NCBI RefSeq assembly: GCF_021018895.1
Contig: NC_079374.1
Location: forward strand, 7,963,712 to 8,027,711
Reading direction: 5' to 3'
From: Seriola aureovittata
Lineage: Eukaryota > Chordata > Actinopteri > Carangiformes > Carangidae
DNA length: 64,000 nucleotides
Shown in pieces: positions 23,343 through 32,830 of this stretch. Numbering within the stretch: the first letter of the stretch is position 1; every line of letters starts with the position of its first letter. The notes under the pieces were generated by a model. The model saw nothing but the letters and a program-made list of their open reading frames with translations, did not search any database and had not been told where the DNA came from. A program made the position numbers and the translations under genes.

Positions 23343-23638
23343 GTGAATGTGTGAGAGAAGGGGGACAAATGTGTGCAGTGCATCCTTGTTTTCTGTGATT
23401 ATCCTCTTACTCCTGTCTGTGTTTGTGACGCTGCTGGTTAAGTAACCATGCATACAGTTGTACTGTTTCTATCTGATTTGTGTGTGTCTGACCTGTGTCC
23501 TCTTTTGTCTTTTTGGGCTTACACCAATTTAAGTTCCAGGCCTTGTTACATTTGTCTGCTGCACTTGTTACTGAATACTTTGGCACTTTTACTTCCTCAA
23601 AAGGCTGTTTGAGACTTAGTTTTAGGGCTAAGGTAGAA
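23160..23638. other. Non-coding sequence with a (TG)n array at 23312-23345
   Basis: About 17 TG units with one TGCG variant near the end at 23312-23345. Otherwise no gene or element is seen. Confidence 0.7.
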
Positions 23639-23714
23639 TTAGCTTTAGCATGAGCAGGTAAGGAAAGGGGTTGGCCTTAGCTTTAGCATGAGCAGGTAAG
23701 GAAAGGGGTTGGGA
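23639..23714. repeat. 38-bp tandem duplication
   Basis: A 38-base unit beginning 'ttagctttagcatgagcagg' is present twice in a row (23639-23676 and 23677-23714). The copies differ only in the last two bases (CC against GA), so the duplication is recent. The sequence after it, 'gttgggatcggcatgcac' and 'tgtgatggttgagg', resembles a fish intergenic repeat as I recall it. Confidence 0.9.
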
Positions 23715-24439
23715 TCGGCATGCACTTGTGATGGTTGAGGCTGTGATCAGTGTGCGAAAAACACTACTCCCTTATTAATTTCAGTGAGAGAGGGTAAGAC
23801 CCAGCGGGGATGCATATGCAGCCACATTTGCAAAAAAGCGCAGCACTGTCTGGCAAAAATAACTGAACCGGTTCAACCTTTGCTGCATTGCAATGCAACA
23901 TCATCTGGAATAATACATGCTGACCAGTCAAATACATGCAACTGCACGCTCCTAGTTTTCTTTACGATGTGAATCTGGTAGGTTTACTGTCTACATCATA
24001 ATCTTTGACTTTGTGAATGCAGTGATTTTCACGGTGTTAACTCTCCAACATTGTAAAATCCTGTCTCATGGTATAATAAATCCCCGTGCAGTGTTTTGGC
24101 ATCAGATAAGCCTTCAAACTCATTGATCTATTACTCCATCCAGTATTCCTGGATCATATTTCATCGTCTCACTGGTACCAGACGCATGTGTATAGAGCTG
24201 ACTCTGTTTCAGTGCTGTTCTAGCGGTTACAGGTTCTTAAAGGATAAGAATGGCATCATTTGCTTTTCTTATGGTCAGAAAATCCCATGAAAGACCATGA
24301 CTTTCTCATGATTTTCCAACAACCCCAACCTTCTCTGTGACACTCAGTCCCAGGCCCATTCATGCATGAAAACAGTCAGTTTCTGTGATGATGTTAGCAA
24401 TTGTCACTCAAACAAGAGTAAATAATGCATTTCTTGGAA
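23715..24439. other. Non-coding unique sequence
   Basis: No gene recognised. Small open frames at 23784-23972 and 24096-24290 (+) have no identifiable domain. Confidence 0.5.
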
Positions 24440-24670
24440 AATATTTTCAGCCAGGGATTGGAACTTATTTGGTTCCATATGGAGTATTTGTGGCACCAGG
24501 GCGGTGTATGTTGGATTTACATGAACTACAGTGGCTATCTTCATGGTAATGAGCTGTGTGGCTCATTGCATTTGTTGACGATAGGAGAAATATAGAATAT
24601 CTCCAACCTCCTTCTTTGATTTCTTTTAGCCATTAATTTTATGATAATTAGTAAATTGAATGATTGTTGT
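24440..24670. other. Candidate conserved non-coding element
   Basis: Repeat-free block with 'ggttccatatggagtattt', 'catggtaatgagctg' and a terminal TAAT cluster 'gccattaattttatgataat'. Confidence 0.3.
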
Positions 24671-25089
24671 TTACCATTTTTTCAAAGGGATACAAGAAAT
24701 TAGTGGAAAGTTTTTCAGCTTTCTGACTTTGTGTTTCCATGTCTTTTTACGTCTTGTGTGGCTGTGGTTACACAGAAATCCTCTTCAACTCACTGTTCCA
24801 CCCAGCATTTCCCTGAATCCCCCACAACCACTTTCTATTGACTTTTCCTCTGTTCCTGAACCACAGAGTTGTTATGAGATAGGCCAGCTGCGGCTGTGTG
24901 GTTGAGGGGCTTTAAACGCCTCATAGACACCTCATGTGCTTTATGAGTGTGAGAGGATAAAGAGTTCACAGCACTGCAGCTGAGAGAGCTGCTAAGACCC
25001 TGCATAGCCCAAATTATCTGCAAAAAGTCAGTAGAGTGGAAGTTCAGACGCTGCCACCCAAATGAGGTTTGAATGAGTGAACTCTCGGT
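24671..25089. other. Non-coding unique sequence
   Basis: Nothing recognised in about 400 bases. Confidence 0.5.
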
Positions 25090-25460
25090 CCAGAACTTTT
25101 AACGATAGCCTAGGTCTATCAAAGATATTGGATATTAATTCATTAATAATAGATACTAATGAGCTTTGAAGTGGGTGTACTGTTGGACTTTAGAAGTCCC
25201 CAGTGGGTAATGAAGCCTGTGGAAACACCTTTGAGGTGCTGGGGGCCAGGGGGCCTGGCTGGAGGAAACACTACAAGTCTTTGTATTAGAGCTGATTGAG
25301 CTGGTCTGCGCCCCAGCTTCGTTACAGCCGACCACTTACACGCCCCGAATTCTACTGAGGAGACCGCTGATGAATTTGTTTAATTGAACGTAAATAATGA
25401 ATTCCCAAGGAAGAGATTTGGCCCAGTTGTAATTGCCGGAGATCAGAGGGCACAATACCA
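25090..25460. other. Candidate conserved enhancer-like element (TCF-like and TAAT words)
   Basis: Starts with 'ctatcaaagatattgg', in which ATCAAAG fits the TCF/LEF core, followed by 'gatattaattcattaataat' and 'actaatgagctttg', where a second CTTTG occurs. It continues in repeat-free sequence to 'tttaattgaacgtaaataat' and 'agttgtaattgccgg'. The length and density make it one of the better candidates. Confidence 0.35.
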
Positions 25461-25839
25461 AACTTCAAAACGTCTGAGCTAGGCGGTCGTAAGAGCCGTA
25501 ACGATGACTTCGAAGAAAAAAGAAAGAAGTGATATAGGGAATGGGGGGGCAACAGAGGAGGAGTAACAGAGACAGAGACAGCGAAAAGAAGATGAACTAA
25601 TGAGGAACAAAGACCTAACGAGTTTCGCAAGGAAAATGAAGTGTTTCCAAAGTCGTCTTTAAACTTGGCGAGATGAAACGCGGGAGCGGCAGTTGTTTTT
25701 GACAGCTCGGGACGAGATGGGCCACAGCTCAGAGAGAAAGGGGTAATTCCCTATTCCTTTATATTATCCGCTCTCTCTCTCTTTCTCTCTCTCTCTGCTG
25801 GGAGCCCCCTCATCCCTCTCTCCGCTTCCCTACATTGAT
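25461..25839. other. Non-coding sequence with a (CT)n patch at 25771-25796
   Basis: The CT patch has one TTT break. The rest includes CpG-containing unique sequence around 25490-25720 with no gene signature. Confidence 0.5.
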
Positions 25840-26100
25840 TCTTGAATTAGACTGTTTTATTGAATAATTAATAGGCCTTTTCCCATGATTGATGATTTGC
25901 ATGGCTTGAATATTAGCTTTTCAATCAAACGCAGCTTGTTTTAATGTAACCATATTGAAAACATGTCAAACACTGTTTACCCACTTTGTGCGCGATGTTG
26001 TCTTAAGTTCCGGCTGCCAAGGCCTCACAATGCTCAGCGGTGGGGAATGGCCTTGTCAAGCGCTTGCTCAGTGCTGATTACAAGGCCCTTGAGTTCTGAC
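25840..26100. other. Candidate conserved non-coding element
   Basis: Contains 'attgaataattaataggcc', 'tgattgatgatttgcatgg', 'gaatattagcttttcaatc' and then GC-richer unique sequence. It lies between simple-repeat patches. Confidence 0.3.
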
Positions 26101-26168
26101 ACACATGGTTAAGCATGCCAACGTGCACACCCAATTCTACATATACAACCATATACAGGCGTGCATGT

Positions 26169-26171
<3 letters not shown>

Positions 26172-26234
<63 letters not shown>
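26172..26234. repeat. (CA)n microsatellite
   Basis: About 31 perfect CA units. Confidence 0.97.
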
Positions 26235-26238
<4 letters not shown>

Positions 26239-28870
26239 ACAAAAACATACACAAAAGAACCCTGATAGTTTTCTTCCCAGTGAAAAGCCATCAGTTCCCC
26301 AAAAGAGCCTGTCTAATAGCTACAGCAGCGCTCTGCTTAGTTTGAGTGGCAGCGAGGCCAGTCTGGGAATAGATTGTCAGGCATATTGCGTCTACCATCT
26401 CACAGCACCATATCACAGAGCGAGAACACATCAATGCTAGGAGAGACACATGCATTAAGATTCCCTTTTAATTTGACTGGGATTGAAGTCGAGCGCTAAA
26501 TTACGCCGTCATCCCCCTGCACAGTCTCCCCCTCCCCTCCCCACCCAAGCTTGTTTTTTGTTTGTTTCGCTTATTTATTTATTTCCCCGCCTTACTTATT
26601 CATTCATTCCAAGAGTCCGATTTTCTGAGAGTGTGTCAGTGCGTTGCTCGGCGCATGAAAGCACTTTGCGTGGCGTTGTGTCTGGTGTGTTTAGACAGTT
26701 CCAAACATGTGCATGGTTAAATAATTTACAGCGTAACTGACTAATGACAGGCAGTGATCATGTCGAGACGAAGAGGCCTGGGTGACTGCTGATCAGGGAC
26801 AGAGGCTGTCTCTTCTGCTCACACTCACTGCTACTGTGTGTTTGTGTGTGTAGTTGCGGATTTGGCTATGTTGTGGGTGTGGGAAGGGAATATGTTTGTG
26901 TTGGTGCCTTCAGTACTGCAGTCAGCAACACAGATTACAGTTCACGCTGCTGTATATGGGGTGGATGGATCCCTCCCAAGACATTTGTAGAAAATTGATT
27001 TTGAGTTCCATTCATCACTTGGGTTTAGTGTGTGACAGTTCATTCACTGTGTATACAAGGGAACTATGAGCTCTGCATACTTTAAGTTCCCAAGACATTT
27101 CACTGAGAAATGCATATGAACTTGAGATTAAGTGCTGTGCATAATTTTATCCATAATGATATAGTCGTTTATGACAGGGGTTTGTGCCACTGAGCTACGT
27201 CCCCAAATAAAGAATGCTTACAACTATTGCTAATAGGGCTCATTATTTTTGGTTTTTATGAAAGAAAAGTGTTTGTTTTCAATATTAAGTAACACATGAT
27301 CAATAATACAGAAATCTAAGACTTAATGAATAAGGCTGGTGTTATTCCATATTTTTGTCACCATTAACAAAAACCCATGAGAGGACCAACAGTGTGTTTG
27401 GTTCAGTAGTTTTGGTCCGCTGGACATTTTTCAAAGAAACCAAGAGGAGTAAAACTGAAAGAGGATGATTCTGTAATATTACACGAGGAGATAGTTACTC
27501 GTCGCTATTACAGTTTCAGACACTTTTTTATTAAGGAACTGCCAAAATACATGAAGTGGGACTCAAACACAATGTATCTCTGGTTGAACTGCTTCTACGT
27601 GTCTGATTGATCAGGGGAAATCCGTGCACTCACATGCTCACTCACACGTATCACCATGTTTACCAAAAGATTTGTATGAATATATCACTTATACAGATTG
27701 ATTATAAGACTGGTTCCTTCAGACAGTCTCATCGAGGCGCATCAGAGTTTGATTGGCAGCTTTCACAGCAGCCCAATATGAACAACACCAATCGGGCAAA
27801 TAATTTCGCTGTTGATTTCTGTCATTTCATGGAATTTATTAGCAGGACAAAAGATAAAGAATATCCCCAGACATCTTGTAAAGATACTGTTTCCATTTTC
27901 TACTTTACTTTTCCCCTCAGCTTCTATCACTGCAAGTTTTACTGGTTTTCTTTCTTCCAAAAGACCTTGTTCACTTTAAACTCCAGTGGTAAGAGGCAAC
28001 AGGAAACCATAATGCGCAGTGACATAAAACCCAAGTGAAAATCAATTTTAACTGATCTGCTTGCTTTAAATAATATGGGTATGTTTTTTTTAATGAAATA
28101 AATTAATAAAAACTATGAAACTTAATAATATATGTTGGATGTAAATTATGACTGATAAATGACTAAATAAATAAATGTTTTTGTCTGAATGTTTTCAGCT
28201 ACCAATAAGTATCAAGTGGCATATTTTCATAGAGTGACTGAGTCTGGTTGAAGGTAAATGAAAAGAGATAGGGATGGCTCTGGGTAGACAAAGACATAAT
28301 CAATTACCAACAAAGATATTTAATAAGAAGCTAAGCGGCTAAAGAAAGAAACCCAGAATTAAACAAAAACACGTATAGCACAATAACAACCTCCCAAACC
28401 TCAGCTCCTCTCACTATAAAGGCACCTTGAAGAGGAGGGCCGCTCCCTGGGGCTTACCAAGTATCTGATCTATTATGCAAAAAATCATTAGGCTAAATTA
28501 AAAAGCTGTTTGAGGGTAACCAGATCCTTTAATGAGGTCAGCGAGCAGAGGAGCGACATTAAAACACAACCCTAGAACAGAAACACGAGACGAGAGAGGG
28601 AGGCCATTGATTATCAATCACGTAGGTCATTATCTCGCTGACTCTTTCTCTCGCACACATATGCACACAAGAGAAACACACTCAATTACCAGCACTTTCC
28701 ATTCCTCTCACTTTCTCCCTCTGTCTTTATTTATCAGGCAGGTAAACTTTTTATCGTTTCAGTAGTCATCCCTTTAAGCTTTCTTCACAACTTCGCTGGT
28801 CAGCTCGTGACAATTGCAGTAATCAGGACGGATTCGGCATCTCTCCCTGGCAGGATTGTTTGTTTTCAGG
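26235..28870. other. Non-coding unique sequence, about 2.6 kb
   Basis: No gene recognised. A 143-codon open frame at 27607-28038 (+) lacks any known domain or splice context and is AT-rich; it is treated as chance. TAAT-bearing segments at 26455-26520 and 28480-28640 could be regulatory. Tetranucleotide TTTA/ATTC-like patches lie at 26568-26610. Confidence 0.5.
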
Positions 28871-28915
28871 TGTGTGTGAGTGTGTGTGTGTGTGTGTGTG
28901 TGTTTGTGTGTGTGT
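28871..28915. repeat. (TG)n microsatellite
   Basis: TG array with GAG and TTTG interruptions. Confidence 0.94.
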
Positions 28916-30199
28916 TTAGGTTCATCTGACAGTCATCCTAGAGTTCCTGGGAAAAGACATCAGTTTATTTGGCATGGTGAGCGCCTCTGTCTATTTAATT
29001 AGCGGCGTTGAATCTCAAGCAGGCTGCAGATCTAAAAATACAACCAAAATGATGTTAAAGAGACAAGATACAGTAAAAGCTGACAATTATGTTAATACCG
29101 CTCAGTTTTGATAAAGATGCACAGTAAGACGTGTCCTACCTGCCTCCTGAAGCAATGCAATACTGGGGGAAGTGTGTGTGGGTGTGTGTTTCAATGTGTG
29201 TGAGAAAAGAGCTACAACAAAAGCCTGCTTTCTGCACTGCATTGATTTATAAACAACACATATCCTCCTGATTATATTTACATCTCATAACCATAAAACA
29301 AACACATTATCTGAAACTTAATTGGATGACAGTCAAAGCTTTAAAGCTAAAATTACTTTATCACACGGGACAGTTGACCTCATCAACTCAACAGAGAGCC
29401 ATTTGAATAAAGGCTAACATGATGACCTCTTGTGTTGTGTTGTTGTCTTTTTTTCCTCCTGTAGCTACTGGAATTAGTTATATTATCTGATACACCTCAG
29501 AAAGCGTGATTCAAAATCATGGTTTGTTATTATGGGACTATCAATTTCATTTTTTTCTTATTCATAATAACAATAATAATTTTGTCAAGCACCACTTCTT
29601 GGTGATTTGGAGAGATTATTAAACCTTTTTCAGGGTAACTGATAAATATCTTGTAAGGTAATTGGTCTATGGTCCAGCTACAGTTTATAAGAATCCAACC
29701 AATCCAAAAACTAGGGGTGACTAAAACAACACTCAAAATATATTTTCAGTCATGCAATGCTTTAGGGATGACAATGTTGGTCTTCTGGTTGGTCTATATA
29801 TGCAGACTGAAATATCCAAGTTGTCTGTTATTTGTGTTGTGTTGGGTCTTTTAACTGCAGTAGTGGTGAAGTTTCATAAGTTATATCTTGTTTTAAGGTC
29901 GGGATGTGTTTCATTGTGACCTGTTTTTTCCCCCCACTGTGCCACTGACTACACTATGAGTGTGTTCTGTGTTGTAGGTCATAGTGTTGCATGGTGTACC
30001 AATACTAGAGCGATATCACAATACCCTGCTGTTAAAATTGTAATTCACACCATTTTGTTAGTACAGGTGCTTTCAAAGGGATTTTTTATGTTAATTTGTA
30101 GTGTTTGTCATTTTATTCTTGGTGTCTTCTAACAGATTTGCATGCTTCAATATTCCAAAAAAACATTATTTTCAACCTGTCTGAAACACTTTGATAGAG
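28916..30199. other. Non-coding unique sequence
   Basis: No gene. The best candidate regulatory block, 29230-29430, is listed separately. The stretch 29530-29760 is AT-rich. Confidence 0.5.
29230..29430. other. Candidate conserved non-coding element
   Basis: AT-rich, repeat-free, with 'ctgattatatttacatc', 'cttaattggatgacagtc', 'aagctttaaagctaaaatt' and 'actttatcacacggg'. Confidence 0.3.
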
Positions 30200-30216
30200 C
30201 ACAGGGCTCTTTAAGG

Positions 30217-30226
30217 CCCCCCCCCC
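30217..30226. repeat. Poly-C run, 10 bases
   Basis: C tract at the upstream edge of the CpG-rich segment. Confidence 0.8.
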
Positions 30227-30228
30227 TC

Positions 30229-30313
30229 CACCATCGAAGTTTGGCGGCAACTACATGTTCCGGTTCCGCCCACTTTTTCGCGCACCTGTAAACAAACTGT
30301 TGCGGCTAGTACA
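30229..30313 (+). promoter_or_regulatory. CpG-rich promoter-like segment
   Basis: About eight CpGs in roughly 85 bases, in an otherwise CpG-poor neighbourhood. It holds 'tgttccggttccgcccac', in which TTCCGG is the reverse complement of the ETS core CCGGAA and CCGCCC resembles a GC box. It lies directly upstream of an ATG in good Kozak context (30314). It looks like a TATA-less promoter or 5' UTR of a gene or transposon exon. No transcription start can be proved from sequence alone. Confidence 0.35.
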
Positions 30314-30630
30314 ATGGCGTCAGTTCTGCCCTATCAGTTTGAGTCCAATCTGCAACAACAGACCATAGACCCGAGCCACCTTAGCAAGCTGGACTGGAGC
30401 AGGAAAAGAAGCTCACCCACTACCAGGCAGTCGGAAGCAGGGAAAACGGATCCTCTCCAGAGAAGGGCGAATAAAGTCTCCAATGGACTTCGCATCACAA
30501 TATTCATAACTTGGAATACTTTTATGAAAAACCCTTTTCTGATTATTTTTTATCCATGGACCCATATGGACTAAAGGAATATAAACAATTGAGAAATGGA
30601 CAGACAATCCGACTTCAGGAGGACGAGTAA
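30314..30630 (+). pseudogene. Decayed coding exon (gene or transposon fragment), frameshifted
   Basis: ATG at 30314 has A at -3 and G at +4. The frame opens with Met-Ala-Ser-Val-Leu-Pro-Tyr-Gln-Phe-Glu and stays protein-like to about 30500. From there a second frame (open 30475-30627, stop 30628-30630) is the protein-like one; it includes the stretch 'SMDPYGLKEYKQLR' and ends in 'RLQEDE'. This suggests one frameshift near 30490-30500. A donor-like GA|GTAAGG lies at 30625-30632, so the intact form may have been spliced. The N-terminal LPYQFE motif recalls, from memory, fish proteins with a P2X7-like zinc-binding domain that occur in many copies and may be transposon-borne. The expected Cys residues after the Trp are not present. 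The family assignment is a low-confidence guess; that this was once coding is moderately likely. Confidence 0.35.
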
Positions 30631-30983
30631 GGACAAAGGTAGGGAGCACGCAGGCTTAGCCGTCTTATAAGCTATCATGCCAATATTGACAAACATTTAA
30701 GCATTTATATCTTTGAGCATGTTGCTATGCTACTTCAAATGATTGCAGTCAGGTCACCAGCGACCCTTAAACATATCCTCAAATATTAATATAGACTTAA
30801 AAGCTGTGCCAGAGTCACTCATTGGGCCACATAAAATCAAGGGTGAACTGCACGGTTTTTGACGTAGTCTTTCTCGTCGGGCTGGAGCAGTGGAGGGGAC
30901 TTCTTTTAAAACTGTTTTTGTTGTTCTGTGAAAGTAGATTTCTCCAGGCATTTGAGGACAAAGTGTCTGTTTGGCATGACTAC

Positions 30984-30999
30984 AAAAAAAAAAAAAAAA
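30984..30999. repeat. Poly-A run, 16 bases
   Basis: Lies about 350 bases downstream of the broken coding segment. No AATAAA is seen within 40 bases upstream, so it is not clearly a retrocopy tail. Confidence 0.85.
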
Positions 31000-31789
31000 T
31001 ACTCCTTCATGCCTTCATTTTTAGTAGTTGTTGCTGTGTGTTATTTAGGGGTGTGCCAAGCTTACAGGGAGTGTCCAGTTTGCAGGTGAGCGGCACTGAG
31101 GGATGCACTGAAGTCAATAGGTGTAGGAAGTAAGGCCTGGACCCCCAACAAGGTGTTTCATGCAAATAAAAGATATGCAATGAGTCATAATTGGTAATTA
31201 GCTATTGTGACGACTCTACCAGGTCACCTACATTTGGGAAGCATTCAAAGCCCAGCATACAATCACAGGTTATATGCACAACATGGAGGAAACTAGACTT
31301 GAATTGTAAAAATACGCTTCACATTGGTTCATGGGTGTATAGCATGAGTAAAACGCAAGCTGTTACACAGCCTGTGTAGGCGGCCGGATTGATTAACGAG
31401 TGAAAAACATGTCCCCCTCTGATTCAAACATTGCTAAAGGCAATTCTTTGACCTCTGCTGTGCCATTCATCCCTTACTTCTCGTGACTTGTCTCTGCATA
31501 TATCTGGTTGCTTGTGTGTGTGCGTGTGTGTGGTGTTGATTAAAACCTAAAATAGCTACCTGGTGATTTATCCAATCAATCACTATCCCCTCTCTGACCT
31601 TGTGACCCGTCCCCTCTCCTTCCCTCTCTGTAACTCTCCATCTCCTCTCCCCTCCGTCTCACTGACTGTCCACGTCCATTTTCTCCTCTGGCATCATCTT
31701 TATTCACCTGGCCATGCTCTGGGGACAGTTTGTGTGCGTCTGTCTGCATCAGCCGACCCTTTGACCTCCGCGGAGCCGAGTGAGAGGTC

Positions 31790-31890
31790 TCAGTCTGGGC
31801 CCGTATCAAACGGGACAGTTGGCACGGCTCAATCACATGCAATTATGGCAGCTGTGACTCGCGTTGTCAGTGCGTGAAGCAGGGCCACGG
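31790..31890. other. Candidate conserved non-coding element
   Basis: Repeat-free block 'gcacggctcaatcacatgc' followed by 'aattatggcagctgtgac' (CAGCTG E-box) and CpG-containing 'tcgcgttgtcagtgcgtg'. Confidence 0.25.
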
Positions 31891-32744
31891 GCAGAGGTGA
31901 GCGCTGTGAATAATAGAGGAGTCGACGCTCACCAGAGAGCAGCAGTCTTCAAACGTGTAGCCGCTCTAATGTTTGACCCTGACCGCTCTACACCTGTGGG
32001 AAGGGGTTCACCAGGCGTTGTGTTTTTTAGCAGGCTGTTATAATGTTACAGTCTTCTATAACTGGCAACTGTCAGCTGTAGAGGCTGTGAGACAAGGGAG
32101 AGCATGACGGCTGAAATACTTAAAAGGACACGCAGCATTCATTTCCCGAGCTGTGGTGCTTTGAGAGCAACAGTTGTCAGCTGATCTGAGGACAATTATT
32201 AGAACACCTGCTCAATGCTTTTGATAACATGTGGCCCCCTCTCTGTCTCATGATCGCTCTCAAAAGCCTGCACAGACTTGTATGACACATATATTGACAC
32301 CAAACACACACGCATGCACACTCACACCACTCTTGCTGGGGTTTTTAACACAGCAGGTTCGAGCAGGCATTTTCAGACATATATATGTTTTTCATCTTTC
32401 AGCTATTGTCCTCTTTTCGTGTAGCTTTTTTTTTGACCATGGCCCAATTAAGGAAATCCCTGACACAGTTTCCACAGTGACTGAGGGTCATATTCCTATC
32501 CTCCAACCTCAGCCTTTGATTTTTGTCCTCACAGCTCGATTGGTTCTCATCCGTCAGATGTGTGATGGTGGTGGCAGATAAGGGAAAGGTGTGTGTGTGT
32601 GCATGTGTGTGCGATTAGGGGTTTGTGTGAGGCGGCGTGTTGCAGAGTCCCGTATACTTTAAAGGTATGATTGGGCCTGCACACATGCTTCACGCTAGCA
32701 TGCTATCTGTGTTCTTCCTGTGTGAGTGTGATCGAGCAGTTCGT

Positions 32745-32830
32745 TGTGACCTTTAGGTGGTAGGCCTGCAGCTTCATGATTAGAGGGTCACTGGCTCAAA
32801 CCCCGCTCCAGCTGTTCCCCTTCAATCCCC
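32745..32830 (+). mobile_element. Possible tRNA-derived SINE head, decayed
   Basis: A segment resembling an RNA polymerase III A box ('ttaggtggtaggcctg', 32753-32768) is followed about 30 bases later by 'ggctcaaacccc' (32793-32804), close to the B box GGTTCRANNCC. Spacing and order fit a tRNA-related SINE. No acceptor-stem pairing or tail repeat is visible, so it is a fragment at best. Confidence 0.35.

Larger units (their letters stand above)
30631..32749. other. Non-coding unique sequence
   Basis: No gene recognised. An A16 run lies at 30984-30999, CT-rich sequence at 31587-31660 and a possible regulatory block at 31790-31890. A search for a downstream partner exon of the 30.3-kb fragment found no convincing candidate. 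Confidence 0.45.

Noticed and set aside
27607..28038. 143-codon open frame with mixed composition
   Set aside because: No domain, AT-rich codon use like the surrounding non-coding DNA, and a length compatible with chance.
30984..30999. A16 run considered as the tail of a retrocopy of the 30.3-kb coding-like segment
   Set aside because: No polyadenylation signal within 40 bases upstream, no target-site duplication found, and the upstream segment looks promoter-like and ends in a donor-like site, which does not fit a processed copy.
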